This document shows, piece after piece, positions 33,677 through 45,800 of a stretch of DNA of 64,000 bases; the first letter of the stretch is position 1; every line of letters begins with the position of its first letter. Below the pieces are notes generated by a model, which worked only from the letters and a program-made list of their open reading frames with translations, was not told where the DNA came from and searched no databases. The stretch comes from Talinum fruticosum (lineage: Eukaryota > Streptophyta > Magnoliopsida > Caryophyllales > Talinaceae): positions 7,703,501-7,767,500 of the forward strand of contig JAITYX010000010.1 of NCBI GenBank assembly GCA_021018815.1, written 5' to 3'. A program made the translations under genes and the position numbers.

Positions 33677-34780
33677 CTAGACGCATACTTGGAAAGCTCT
33701 ACCTGTTCTTTGGTTCACCGGATCTGTAGGTTGAATTGGTTCATCCTCGGTAGTCCGTTCCGAGTGAGCTTGTTCATCGGATTGATCTTCAACATTCCGA
33801 GCTGGCTCTTGAGTCATCTCATTCTGAGTCCGAGTAACTTCATTCCGAGTGACATGGATTTGATTCTTGATGAGCTCATTTTCATCAAGATCATCATTTC
33901 TGCTGAGCTTCGATTTAAGAATATTGACTCGGTTTTCCTGTTCAATCTCATCAAACACAACGTTGATGCTTTCTTCCACTTTGTTAGTTCTTTTATTGAA
34001 AATACGATATGCTTTGCTATGAGATGAATAACCAAGAAAAATACCTTCATCCGACCTAGCATCAAACTTGGTCGAGTGATCCTTACCATTATTATGAACA
34101 AAGCACTTACATCCAAAGGGTCGCAAGTATGAAATCTTGGGTTTCTTCCCTTTGTAGAGTTCGCATGGAGTTTTCTTCAGTATGGGTCCGATAAGGCATC
34201 CGTTCAATGTGTAGTTGGCTGTGTTGATCGCCTCATCCCGAAATAGTAGGGTAAATATGTTCAATCATCATTGTCCTTGCTATTTCTTCGAGAGTTCTGT
34301 TCTTTCTCTCCACCACTCTATTTTGTTGAGGAGTTCTTGGTGCTGAGAAGTTGTGGGAGATGCCATTCTTATCATAAAACTCTGGAAACTACGAGTAGTC
34401 AAACTCTCTCCCATGGTCGGTTGGAATTCTCTGGATCCGAGTCCGAGACTCTATTTGGATTTTTCTGCAGAGCTTGCTTGAACTCTTTGAATGCTTCATT
34501 TTTGTGCTTAAGAAAACACACCCAGGTGAATCGTGAGTAGTCATCAACAATAACAAGCACATATGATTTACCTCCGAGACTCTTGACAGGATTTCACCAC
34601 ATAAATCCATATGCAACAATTCAAGCACCTTGGATGTGGAAACAGTTTTCAGAGATTTGAAAAATGATCCGACTTGTTTCCCTTTTGTGCATGCTTCACA
34701 AATTTTATCTTTCTTAAATGCACAATCAGGCAATCCTCCGACTAAACCATGAAACACAAGTTTCTTAATGGTATGCATGC
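33677..34780 (-). pseudogene. Copia B integrase
   Basis: The N-terminal HHCC zinc site region (34389-34778) reads HGLVGGLPDCAFKKDKICEA then CTKGKQVGSFFKS, with the two cysteines spaced CxxC. The core follows (VLELLHMDLCGEI), with its first catalytic Asp in MDLCG. The C-terminal part (33677-34264) has YTLNGCLIGPILKKTPCELY, PKISYLRPFGCKCFVHN and DEGIFLGYSSHSKAYRIFN. A stretch at about 34265-34390 is frame-shifted. Confidence 0.88.
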
Positions 34781-35250
34781 TATATGACCTAGTCTACGAT
34801 GCCAAGTCCATTAGTCATCATGAAGAGATGCTTTTAAGCATGATAAATTCGACTCGGGTCAAAAAGAGGAATAGTATAAGTGTTACCCGATCTCTTACCC
34901 GAGAGTTTAATTTCCTTGGTAGCATCATCAGAGATATAGCAGTTGATCCGAGTGAATCTTACCTCTTAACCTTTGTCACACGATTGAGAGATGCTTGAGA
35001 AGATTGTACTTTAATCCTTTGACAAGGTATACTTGGGCTGAACAGATTGCTTCCTTTTCCAATCTTACCTACCCCAATTATCTTGCCTTTGTCTGTCATC
35101 TCCAAACGTGACTTTTCCTCCCTTGTATTCTTCTAACTCGGAAAAGAGTCTTGAATATCCCGACATGTGGCATGAGCATCCACCTGTCTAGGTACCAATG
35201 CCCTTTTATTCTTTTCTCGAGCTACCTGCAAGTCGAAACAAACTAACCTT
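34781..35250 (-). pseudogene. Copia B protease active site and pre-integrase region
   Basis: On the minus strand near 35150-35205 the reading WYLD followed after a frame slip by CSCHMSG matches the copia protease 'W.lDSGCS.HMTG' box. Downstream pieces read GGKVTFGD and SISQSCDKG then EVRFTRI, the usual segment before the integrase zinc site. The slip within the active-site box means that the protease is dead. Confidence 0.7.
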
Positions 35251-37060
35251 TCTCACTTCCTATAACGAACCCAGTTGTGGTTCTTTTCTAAGGAAGTAGA
35301 CTTTTGGGAACCTAGATTTGAATAACTTTGGGTTTGGTCTGATTTTGAGTCTTTCTTTTAGAGAACCGAGTCCGTGTCTCTTTTGAAAAGTTTTTCTTTT
35401 ATAAACCGAGTGGAGAAGGTTTTCTCCTGTAAGTTGGTCCGGGCTCAATCCTTCTTTCATTCTTATGAATGGAATCGTGCTCGGCATTCCGAACTTCACG
35501 GTTCGGAATCCTTTTGAAAAGTTCTAAGTAGGAATTGGATTCCTCCTCTTTGTTAAAACCAAGTCCTTCTTTTCGAAGGAGACACATTGAGATCCTAAGA
35601 GCATATCAAGGTTTTTCTAACCTTGAGTAAATTTTAAAACAAGTTCTTGAGACTCGTTGAGCTTTTGCTTCAATTGCTCATTCTCTCTTTTGAGTGACTC
35701 GGACTCGGTCTCATTAGATTGAGTACTAGTCTTGAGTTCTCTTAGAGTAAGTCACAATTTTTCCAATTCGTTTTTCAAAGAGATGCTCTTAAAAGTAACG
35801 GACTCAAGTTGTTCTTTAAACCGAGAAGAATCAGAATTAGACTTTTCTTCCAAAGTAAAAATATATGTGGCTAAATCAACTTTGGAGAATTTGAGGAAGT
35901 ATTCAATTACCTCCCGAGGATTTGTTTCCTCACTGTCCGAGGGATCCGAGTCCGACTCTGTTTTAACTTCGAGTCGAGAGTGCCATCGGATATTTTGAGT
36001 CATCCGAGTCCTCATCATCTTATGATGAGTCTTCATCACTCTATATGGCCATCATAGCCTTTTTCTTCTTTCTATCCCTCTTTCTCTTGGGACGAGTCCT
36101 TGACTATGTGTTCCTTCGTTGTCACATTCAAAACAACCGGAGTTCTTAGTTAAAGATAACTTTGAAGGGGAAGAGTGCTTACCTTTTCTATCCTTTTTGT
36201 CTTTGTTATAGAACTCTTCTCTTGGCTTCTTATCCCATCTCTTATGCTTCATCATTCTCTTGAAATCTCTAGCGATGAGTGCCATGGGATCCTCTTCCGA
36301 GTCTAATGAACTCGGATTTGATTCTCTCGGTTTCGAGGCTTTAAGCGCAATGTTCTTTTTGGTGCTGACCTCTGCGTCCTCCTCTTCCGAGATGGATCTC
36401 GTCGGTGAGTAGCTTCCCAATGAGTTCATCTGGTTTGAGTTGGGACAGGTTCCGAGCCTCTTCAATGGCCGTCACCTTGGGACCCCATCTTCTCTTGGGC
36501 AGGCTTCGAGTATCTTTCCGCACATTTCTTTGTGGAAAACCTTTCTACCCGGAGATTTGAGATTATTGGTGATCTCGGTGAAGCGGATGAACATATGAGT
36601 GATGTCTTCTTCCGGCTCCATCTTGAACAGCTCATACTTGTGAAGATATTGGCTTATCTTCGCTTGTCGACCTAGCTTGTGCCTTCATAAGTGTTGACCA
36701 ATGTGTCCCACACTTCTTTGGCCGTGTCACGAGCGGACACTCGTTTATACTCTTCCGAGCCGATAGCGCACATCGGAATGTTCGTCGCCTTGAAGTTCTT
36801 TCGAACTTTTCTACTTCATCGACAGTGAACTCAGCCTTTGTCTTGGGCACGAGTCTTGTTTCTTCCGTCTTCATGTGAATGTAGTTGCCTACTTGTATGA
36901 TGTGCTAGACATCCTCATCATGATCCAACAGAAATATTCCATAAGCTTCTTCTAGTGCACGAAGTTAGATCCTTTGAACTTTGGTGGTTTGTTGGAAGAT
37001 CTTCCTTCATCGAACTCTCCATTGTTCTAAGCCATTTGATCTTTAAACCTTTGGATGGTT
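35251..37060 (-). pseudogene. Copia B gag (UBN2 type) with zinc knuckle and coiled C-terminal part
   Basis: The gag core around 36480-36650 reads KYELFKMEPEEDITHMFIRF and IEEARNLSQLKPDELIGKLL, typical of UBN2-type copia gag. A damaged zinc knuckle at about 36105-36145 reads CFECDNEGTH. Beyond it a Glu/Lys/Ser-rich stretch (35640-36039, ESDSDPSDSEE and TLEEKSNSDSSRFKEQLES) looks coiled or disordered, as in SIRE gag. A Pro/Lys-rich part at 35260-35587 leads to the protease. The N-terminus is probably near 37035, where NNGEFDEGR starts. Many frameshifts are present. Confidence 0.8.
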
Positions 37061-37081
37061 AGATCCTTTACGAAAGGCTAA

Positions 37082-37094
37082 GCTCGATACCAAT
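37082..37094 (-). promoter_or_regulatory. Copia B primer binding site
   Basis: The minus-strand reading ATTGGTATCGAGC next to the 5' LTR end (CAAACCTTCA) resembles the initiator tRNA-Met complement TGGTATCAGAGC with a small change. Confidence 0.75.
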
Positions 37095-38633
37095 TGAAGG
37101 TTTGCTCTTGGAGAGACTAAGTCACCCTAGAGGGGGTTGAATAGGGTGATGAGGAAATTTAAACAAGTAATGGAAGAATAAAACTAGAGATGACTCGTGG
37201 AGAGTCCGAGTCTAGATTGGACTCGGAAAAGTGCTAACTCAAAAAGTTACGTGGAAACCCTCCTAGGGAAAAAATCACGGTAAGTGCTAATCCAAGCACC
37301 AAGTCAAATCCACTATTTTGAATCCATAAAATACGAGTAGAAAGACTCAACCGAATTGTTCCCTTAGACAATTCCTTATAAGATTTTCCTAAACTCGAAA
37401 TTCCCTTATATGATCTAGTATTTCCTAACCGAGGCAACCTTTACGAGTTAGGGACAACTAAGCTGAGTTAACCCTTACAGGTCGAGTCAAGGGACCTTAC
37501 TCAGAAAGTAAGAATGAGTGTTCGTAAACTAATTACAAGATCTTACAACTCGGAAAGATGCTAAATACAGAGTTAGAGTTGTAAGTAGAAGATTGAGTAT
37601 GAATACAATGACTTTTGCTTAAATACGTGTATTGACAGTTGGTTCAGCAATCTTCAAGTCTTGAGAGTTAGCTTTTATTTATAGATAACCAAGCAGCATT
37701 AGCTGTTGTGACTATCTTCCGACTGGAAGTCCTTTGTGACAGATTGCAATGGATTTTCCGAGTCACTTAGAAAATATCCGTTGAGGTGTGAACGTTAGGC
37801 AACGTCTCTTGACTTCTTTGGAAGTTCCAATCCACTGGTAGTGTCCGAAAAGTAGGGTGGAAACCACCGTTGAGCTTAACGTTGCGGGTTTCTAGTTTTG
37901 GAAACAGAACAACCCCGACATAGTGTCCGGGCCTTGGTCGAGGTGGAAAAAGCCTTGTCTGCCAGGTGATTTGACGTTTGAAGCTGGTTACTTTTGTAAT
38001 TCAAAAATAGGATGGCCTCGTTTGAATAACCTACAAAAGTAAATCAATTTGATTTTCAAAGTATAAAATACTTTGGTCTAAGATTAGACACGAGATAATA
38101 ATCCTAATTAAGATAATTAAGTGCATAATTATCCGAGTCATAAAGAAATGGAATTTTCGAGTCTAATATCCATTATACTCAAATTCCATCCGAGTCGATC
38201 TAGAGGCAAAGCAAGTCAGGTAAATAACATCGAGTGGAGAGACTTGATCTAGACTCCGAATGTTCAAACCAAGCATGCTGACTTAGAAACATGAATTAAC
38301 ACAGTAATCCAATCAAACTTAGATCATGAAGTCGAAGCGAGTTTATGCAAACTATAACAAGTGTTTGAACATGTAATGTATCCGAGTGTTGTCCGAGTGA
38401 CTCGAAACTTTGTGTGAATTGATAAACAAGAATACGCTTTACGAGTCGAGTTAGAGTTAAAAGAGAATATATACGATAGATTCCGTAACACTCGAAAAGA
38501 TGCTATATCACTCGGAAAAGTCGTTAAAGCGAGATAGAATGACTCGTTAATCAAAACCTTGTGAGAGATTAAGTCTTATACCTGATCCCTTGATGGAACT
38601 TAAAATGATATATATGTAAGGTCTAAGTCTTAA
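37095..38633 (-). repeat. Copia B 5' LTR
   Basis: 1539 bp, the same length as the 3' LTR and alignable along the whole length, with scattered substitutions and many small indels at CAG/CGAG positions. The minus-strand end is CAAACCTTCA. Confidence 0.93.
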
Positions 38634-38638
38634 GTGTC

Positions 38639-39319
38639 GACACAGGAGGTTTCGTAAAGCATGCCACAAGTAAGAAAATATTATTGTAACTCCCCTTTGG
38701 TAAACTCGGTCCCATTATCACTACGCAATTTCTTAACGAATGTCCCAAATTGAGTTTTCACCATGAAATAGAATTGTACAATACATTCACATGCTTCCTT
38801 TTTATCTCTAACCAAATACACCCATGTAGCACGACTATAATCATCCACAACACATAAAAAATAATGACAACTAGAGGAGGACGGTGTGTGATATCAACCC
38901 CGCAAGTCATAGTGAATTAACTCAAAAGGTTCATTAGCTCGAGAATCACTTAAAGGAAAAGCTGTTTCGAGTTTGTTGGCCCTGTGGCACACATCACAAC
39001 AAACTGAATGTTCTTTATTTAACTTAAACTCTCAAAGAGAAGATAACGAGGCTAAATTACCAAATGAGGGATAGCCTAAACGTTGATGCCATATTAAGGA
39101 ATCGTCCTTCTTTAATAACATATGTGCCGACCCACCACACATATTCTTGAAGAAGTACGCCTCGTTGCTTGGATCACCTCGCTCTAATAAACGTCTTCGA
39201 GGTGAAGTCCTGAATAATACAAAAATTAGGACCATAAGACACGGCACAATTCTCATCAATAGCCGGTCGTTGAGTGGAGATAAGATTGCATTTAAATGCT
39301 TGGAATATATAATACATCT
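38639..39319 (-). pseudogene. Copia A integrase core and pre-integrase region
   Basis: The minus strand at 39032-39259 has DDSLIWHQRLGYPSFGNL, the GAG-pre-integrase / zinc-site start. Downstream (38640-39030) pieces correspond to the integrase core, including the segment before 'CVDT' that is cut by copia B. On the other side, 39260-39319 encodes the 'YIFQAFKCNLIS' protease-to-integrase stretch, cut by the solo LTR. Confidence 0.8.
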
Positions 39320-40890
39320 TGAAGACTCGAGACTTTACATCTCACCTTTCCGAGTTCTATCTAGGGAATCGGGTATAAGACTTTCTTACTTATAAAGTTT
39401 TGATTCCAAGTCATTCCCTATATCTTAGAAACTTTTACGAGTGATATAGTATCTTACGTGAGTGTTAAAGAATTTATCTTATGCATTTACACATGATTCC
39501 GAGTGACTCGGAAAGCATATCTGCACTCACCTTGTTTCACTCGGTTACGAGTCAATCGACACTCAGATTTATCGCATGATTCAAACACTATCTTTTCGCG
39601 CTCGACTTTGGTATTTCGGTTTGAATTCATGCTCGGTCTAGATCAAGTTTATTTCCTCCGATATTCTTTAGTCAACTTGATTCTCTTTTAGATCGACTCG
39701 GATGGAATTTTGAGTTTCATGAATATTAGACTCGGAAAATTCCATTCCTTTTCGACCCGGATAATCGACCACTTAATTATCGTAATTATATTATTATCCG
39801 TGTCTAATCTTGGACCAAAGTATTTTATACTTTGAGAACCAAATTGATTTACTTTTGTAGGTGTTTCAAACGAGGCTTTCCTATATTTGAAATACAAAAG
39901 TAACCTGAGCTTCAAAACGTCAAATAACCGATGAGACAAGGCTTTTTCCGACTTTGACCTAGCCTCGGACCTCGTGTCGTGGTCGTCTGTTTCCGAAATG
40001 GAAATCTGCAACACTAAGCTCAACGGTGGTTTCCACCTTACTTTTTGAAGACACCACCAGGTGGTTTTAGGCACTCCAAAGGAAGTCAAGAGCCGTTGCC
40101 TAACGTTCACATATCAATGGATATTTTACGAGTGACTCGGAAAATCCTTCACAACGGTCATAAAGGAACTTCCGAGTCGAGAAAATGGACACAACGGCTA
40201 CGCTGCTTGGTCATCTATAAAGGAAGCCAACTCTCAAGACTTAAAGATTGTCGAACCTATTGTTGATACACATACTTGATCAAAAGTCATTGTATTCTTT
40301 CTCAATCTTCTACTTATAACTTCCACTCTGTAATTCATTATATTACGAGTGTTAAGGTCTTGTACTTAGTTACAAACACTCTCTTTCTTACTCTCTAAGT
40401 AAGGTCCCTTGACTGAGCTGTAAGGGTTAACTCGGCTCGGTTGTCCCTAGCTGTAATGGTTATCTCAGCTAGGAAGTACTAGATCGAGATAAGGGAATTT
40501 ACGAGTCTAGGAAAACTTGTAAAGAGTTATCTAAGTGAGCAACTCGGGGTTCGGTCAGTCTACTGTATTTTGTGGACTCAAAATAGTGGATTTAACTTCG
40601 TGCTTAGATTAGCACGGTCCGTGGGTTTTGCCCCGGGAGGGTTTCCACATACTTTACGTGTCTTCACTTTACGAGTACATTCTAGACTCGGACAAACTCA
40701 AAGCTTCAGCTTAATGCTGTTTCTTTACTCTTATCCGTATTATGAGTTCATACTTTTCGACCTCAATATAGACTCGAGAATCGCATCTGTTTGCATCAAA
40801 ATCAAAAGAGTTTGATTTTAAGAAAAATCTTCCACCACCCTATTCACCCCTCTCTAGGGTGACTTAGTCTCTCCACTGAGCAAACCTTCG
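39320..40890 (+). repeat. Solo LTR of the copia B family, inverted
   Basis: It begins TGAAGACTCGAGACTTTAC and ends CAAACCTTCG on the plus strand, opposite to copia B. The flanks CATCT (39315-39319) and GATCT (40891-40895) look like one 5-bp target duplication with a single change. Within it, blocks match the reverse complement of the B LTRs, including the end block 'tagggtgacttagtctctcc', and there is a plus-strand TATA box CTATAAAGG at about 40215. No internal sequence accompanies it, so LTR-LTR recombination probably removed the rest. Confidence 0.85.
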
Positions 40891-40895
40891 GATCT

Positions 40896-42231
40896 TCCAA
40901 ACATATGTTAGGCCCAAGTTTGACATTTCCAACTTTTTCAACTTACGGTTGACGACTATCCGGTTGAGATATAATAATAGGTGTGGACAAATAATAAATA
41001 TTGCGAGAGATACGTTAGAGGTCATGTGGTGGAAAGCTCCGAGTATCTAAAACCCACTTCACAGAGGAAGTATGGAAAGACTTACCACTCAATTTGTCCA
41101 AATATTCCTAATTTTCTCTCTCCTTGAAAAGAGCAAACAAATGGTCTACCTATGAATTGCAACAAAGCCAAACTCACCGCCCTATCTATAAGTACTTGCT
41201 TCTTCGTTACCCTTCCTCGCGTCGTGTTCTTCGAGAGTCAACCCCTGAAACCCGGATCCGGGTTCACGGCGGTTCCATCATGACTGCCCGATCCTCCTGT
41301 TCCTGGTAATGACTCACCGCTTGCCTTGCCTGGAAAGTTCCAGTTCCTAGTGTTCCCGGAATTTCCTCCGAGTTCGTCCGATTTGAGCGCCGATTTCCCG
41401 AGTTAGATGGGTATCCAATTAATTTGGAACACCGATGTCATTCGTGCCCTAATTTCTAACAGTGAGAGCGAGTTAGGATGATTCACGGCTTGCCGATTTA
41501 TTTGTGAAGCTTTGAAAGCTACCCCATCCGTGTTTGTTGGATTCAAAAGCTGTTGCTTTGTTTCTTCTCGAACCATAGTCGCATATGCTTTGTTGAGACT
41601 TGGCAATGGTTCAGTATTGAGAATGGCCAATTGGACGGTATTGTACTTCGTCGGATTGAGACCTATGATAAATTTGTGAGCTTTTTCTTCTTCAAATATT
41701 CTGGTAACTTCCTTGGCGGTTCCACACTTGCAAGTGTAGCAAGTGCATCCGGGCATCACTTGGTAAGTCCCTAGTTCATCCCACAAAGACTTAAGCTTGG
41801 TGAAGTATTCGAGTGATCGAGAGATTTCCTTGTTCAATGAGAGTAATTTCTTGTTTGAGTTGGTGGATCCGAATTGAATTCCCTTGAGAATAACGTTCTT
41901 CTAAGTCAATCCAAATTTCATGAGCAGAATCTACATATGCCATGAAACCATGGAAACTCTTATCAATGACGTTGTAGAGCTATGCGATTACCATGGAATT
42001 TGCTTTCTCCCAGGCATTTGCTTTTGGGGGCTTTATCTACTTGGTTTCTTGATTTTTCCATCAACAAATCCAAGCTTATTTTTTGATTTAAGTGCATCAT
42101 GCAAATTCAAGACCAATTGTCATAATTGTCTCGTTAAGTATAACCGGATCGATAATGTATCTTGGATGATCGGATGTGCTTAGGTAATATGGAGATGTAA
42201 TATCATTCATTCCTTGTTTATTGTCTCCCAT
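40896..42231 (-). pseudogene. Copia A gag and adjoining region
   Basis: A likely start ATG is at 42229-42231 (minus), followed by DITSPYYLSTSDHPRYIIDP, the copia gag N-terminal signature, then AWEKANSMVIA and HEIWIDLEERYSQGNSIRIH. The long frame at 41403-41837 has YFTKLKSLWDELGTYQVMPG, KFIIGLNPTKYNTVQLAIL and LPSLNKAYATMVREE, the UBN2_3/gag core. Between 40896 and 41400 the zinc-knuckle and protease stretch is too decayed to place exactly. Frames shift and stops occur. Confidence 0.85.
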
Positions 42232-42275
42232 TGCCGATTAATCAAGCAATTAAAAAATTCAGTTGGTTGAATGCT

Positions 42276-42287
42276 CTGATACCATAA
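42276..42287 (-). promoter_or_regulatory. Copia A primer binding site
   Basis: Plus-strand gctctgatacca is the exact complement of TGGTATCAGAGC, the site for initiator tRNA-Met. It abuts the inner end of the 5' LTR. Confidence 0.9.
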
Positions 42288-42339
42288 AAAATTTAGGTTT
42301 GGGAGAAAGAATTCTCTGTAGCCCCTCCCTAAGATATCT

Positions 42340-42378
<39 letters not shown>

Positions 42379-42528
42379 AAGATGTGGAATACAAGACCGA
42401 GATGTTCCCGAGTCATAAAGTCATAAACAAATGCAAATACATACCTATATTTGACAAATACAAGCAAAGGGATAATGCTAACAATATCTCCTAACCGTCG
42501 TATGATATCATAATAGAATATCCTAATA
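42285..42528 (-). repeat. Copia A 5' LTR
   Basis: 244 bp, matching 25209-25468 with few changes outside the TA run (42345-42375), which is shorter here. ACTCC follows at 42529-42533. Confidence 0.9.
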
Positions 42529-42533
42529 ACTCC

Positions 42534-42844
42534 TCTCTTCAATTTCTCAACTCATTCACATACCTTTCATTTTCACCCCTTCTTCCTCCAAGGAGTCTCT
42601 AACCCTTTCGATAAACTCGGTCATATCCCAAAGGACATCTTGTTGTAGACACTTTATCGCCAAAAGGAATCAATAACCCTACAACTGTGATGGCAAATAG
42701 GTTTTCCCAGTCTAAATCCCCGAGAGGAAGAAAATTGGCCGCCTATTACTCAATGACAATGGATTCGGAGGAGAGTGAAACGACAAGGTTTGTACCTTTT
42801 TTTTTGGAAAAGGGTAAGAATACAACTATTAGACAGCCCTTCTC
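42534..42844. other. Spacer between copia A and LINE 1
   Basis: No gene recognised. It contains a short T-run (about 42797-42807), which could be a remnant of the poly(A) tail of the minus-strand LINE. Confidence 0.4.
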
Positions 42845-45800
42845 TCAAAGGTTCCGCCTATGTTGTCCTCCATAAGAATGGAGAGAAATATAGAAGAGGG
42901 AAAAGAGTCCAAGGTAAAAGAAGAAGAAGAAGCTGAGCCCATATTTAGCCACCCAATCCGCGACTCTATTACCCTCACGGTAAACATGCTTTGTATAAGG
43001 ACATGATGGCAGACTCAGAAGATAACACAAAGTATCATGAATTAGTGTCCGAATCTCCCAAGGTGGATGAATTTCTCCTCTTATTGCTTTAATAACCACT
43101 TGGTTATCCCCTTCAAGGACAATAGACTGGAATCCTGCTTGAATCGCTGCTCGCACCCCATTCCTCATAGCCATTGCCCCGCCACCGGGACTAAAGGCGA
43201 CCCCAAATTAGAAGCTCCAGCTTGAAGAAATTTTCCTTCCCGGTTTCTAATTACGAACCCTCATGCCACTTGTCAATGAAGATTTTGACCCATCGAAGTT
43301 GATTTTGATGAATCCTCCTAGTGGTTTATGCCATCTAATAAGTGTAGGAGGCTTAGCGAGAGTAGGAGTAAAGGATATGTTGGTAGAAGAGATATGATCG
43401 TCCAACTTCCCTCTAGTTTTCCATTCGGCCTAGCTCCTTTTTGCACATAAAATCGTAGCCACTGGGTTAAAACCCCTATTGTTGAAAACCACATCGTTTA
43501 CGCTCTTCCATATGCTCCAAATCAAATAGGTTGCCCTAGCCAATAGGTTTGGTTTGTGTGTCATCCTTAAAAAGGCAAAATATCGTCTAGTGTTGTAGTC
43601 CTATCCTGATCGACATTATAATCAAGCCATTTCTGCTGATAAGCTTTGTTCCAAGTCTCTTTAGTAACAGGACATTGCGAAAATAAGTGGTCAATGGATT
43701 CATTGCCTTGGTGACATAACGGGCATTTTGGATCTATGATGATGCCTCTTTTGGCTAAATTATCCTTTGTTGCAATAGCCCTATGTCGTACTTTCCACAT
43801 GAACAATTTAACTTTAGGTAAGACATCCAGTCCCCAAATCCAGGAGGAGGTCCACAACATCTCCTCCGTGGGAGGTAAATAATAGGCATTCCAAGTGGCC
43901 GACGTAGTTGTTAAAGATCCACTCCCGAGAGTCCCCAACAAACGAGTGTCTTCGAAGTCATGGCAAGGTATTGGAATACTCTTAATCATCTGACAAATAT
44001 CCGGTGGGAGAAAGGAATGAAGTAGTTGGAAATTCCAATGTTTATCATCCAGTGAAACACGTATTAACCGTAGCGTTTAAAGGGGGATTCCTGGTATATT
44101 ACTATCATAATAGTCCAATAGTGGAGAATGTCCACACCAAATATCATACCAAAATTTAGTAATTCTACCATTACCAATCTTCCATCTTAAACCTTTTTTG
44201 AACAACTCTCTTTCTTTAAGTAAGCGTTTCCAAGCCCGAGAATCCGACGACTTGGCTTTTCTAGAAAAAAATCGTGTTCGAGTGGATATTTAGCATGCAT
44301 GGTTTTAGCCCAAAAATTATCGGGTTCGTAAAGATATTTCCAAATGAGTTTGCACAGAAAAGCTTTATTCACTACCTCTGTTTTCCTTAATCCTAACCCA
44401 CCTGACCTTTTAGGCCTGCAGATTTTATCCCGGGATATAAAATGTAAACCCTTGTTATCATGAGATTTTTCTAGAAAAACTCGCGATTAATCTTGTCGAA
44501 CGCATTTGTTGTAACTTTTGGAAGCTTAAAGCATTGCATAGTATGAGCGAGCAAAGATTCCAGATTTGATCGAATAAGAATTACTCTACCTGCTTTGGTC
44601 AAAGAATTGGTTTTCCAATTTTGAAGTTTTCCATCCGCTTTTGAAACGATGTTCAAAAAAAGTCATAAAATTTGATCGCCCTTTAAAAGCTGGACAGACC
44701 TAAATACTTACCCAAAGAATCCCTATGAGGGATATTAAAGATAGAAGCTATTGTATTCCTATCGGCTATTGTAGCATTTTTAGAGAACACAAGATCGGAC
44801 TTATAAAAATTAATAAGTTGCCCTAATTGTGCACGGAATTCGCTTAGGATAGAATTAAGTCGGAAACATGTCTCCGATTTGACTTACAAAAAGCGAGGCT
44901 ATCATCCGCAAAAAGTAGGCAAGGTATCTTTGGGGCCTGTGGGCAAATTTTAATACCGATTCATGGACTTTGGCTGCAATGCCGCTCGATGAAGTCTATA
45001 TGCTAGCACATCCATACGAGATAATGAACAGTACGGAGAGAGGGGATCTCCTCGTCTAAGGCCTCTTGATGGTCGAAAAACCCACAAGACTCATCATTAA
45101 TCATGATGGAATAAGAGACTGTGGTGATGCACTCTCTTACCCAGTGATCCATTTTTTATGAAAACCTAAATCTCTTAGGCAGGCAAATATGAAATCCCAT
45201 TCAATTCTATCATAAGCTTTTTCCATGTCTAATTTGAGGCCAATATATGCTTGTTTGCCTTTAACATTACTAAATTTATTAATAACTTCATGAGCCAAGA
45301 GAATATTATCATGCATGTTTCTGCTTGGAACAAATGCACTTTGAAAAGGACTAATAATCTTACGTAGGATGGGTCTTAGTCGGTTAACTAAAACTTTAGC
45401 AATAATCTTGTACAAGCTACTACACAAGCTTATTGGTCTATAATGAGAAGTCAAGGTGGGATCTGAATTCTTAGGAATTAAGGCTATAAACGATGATTAA
45501 CTTCTTTAAGAAGCTTACCATTATTAAAAAACTACAAGACGCAATTAACAATATCATTACCGATGTTGTCCCAGGTGAAGTTGGAAGAACCCTGCTCCAA
45601 ATCCATCCGGTCACTGGCGCTTTAGCAGGATTCATTTGAAAAGCTGCTATTTTAATTTCTTCGAAGAAAATGGAGATATCAAATTCAAATTATCGTTGTC
45701 CGAAATAAGGGGAATCAAATTGGTGGTGATAATCTCGAGAGGAAGTTCTTTGAGAGCGAAATCTATTGGTAAAATCCAAAATGAATTTCTGCTGGATACT

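Larger units (their letters stand above)
27939..38633 (-). mobile_element. Copia B: SIRE-like Ty1/copia retrotransposon nested in copia A
   Basis: Two LTRs of exactly 1539 bp (27939-29477 and 37095-38633) enclose gag, protease, integrase, RT and RNase H in copia order on the minus strand. A 5-bp duplication GTGTC lies at 27934-27938 and 38634-38638. It sits within the integrase of copia A, whose reading resumes on both sides. PBS and polypurine tract are at the expected places. The large LTR, a UBN2-type gag with long coiled C-terminal part and about 2.6 kb of extra sequence between RNase H and 3' LTR fit the SIRE/Maximus group. The LTRs differ at many places and the polyprotein is broken, so it is not recent. 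Confidence 0.93.
25209..42528 (-). mobile_element. Copia A: Ty1/copia retrotransposon with two nested insertions
   Basis: Two LTRs (25209-25468 and 42285-42528) flank gag, integrase, RT and RNase H remnants in copia order on the minus strand. The host duplication ACTCC is present at 25204-25208 and 42529-42533. The PBS lies next to the right LTR. Copia B (27939-38633) and an inverted solo LTR (39320-40890) interrupt it, so its own length is about 5.1 kb, normal for copia. RT motifs such as LALAAAKGWGLHQIDIHNAF and the short LTRs suggest the Ale/Retrofit side of copia. Coding regions contain stops and frameshifts. Confidence 0.9.

Noticed and set aside
33689..34027. Plus-strand frame of 112 codons inside copia B
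   Set aside because: It is antisense to the integrase C-terminal part, which carries the recognisable motifs on the minus strand.
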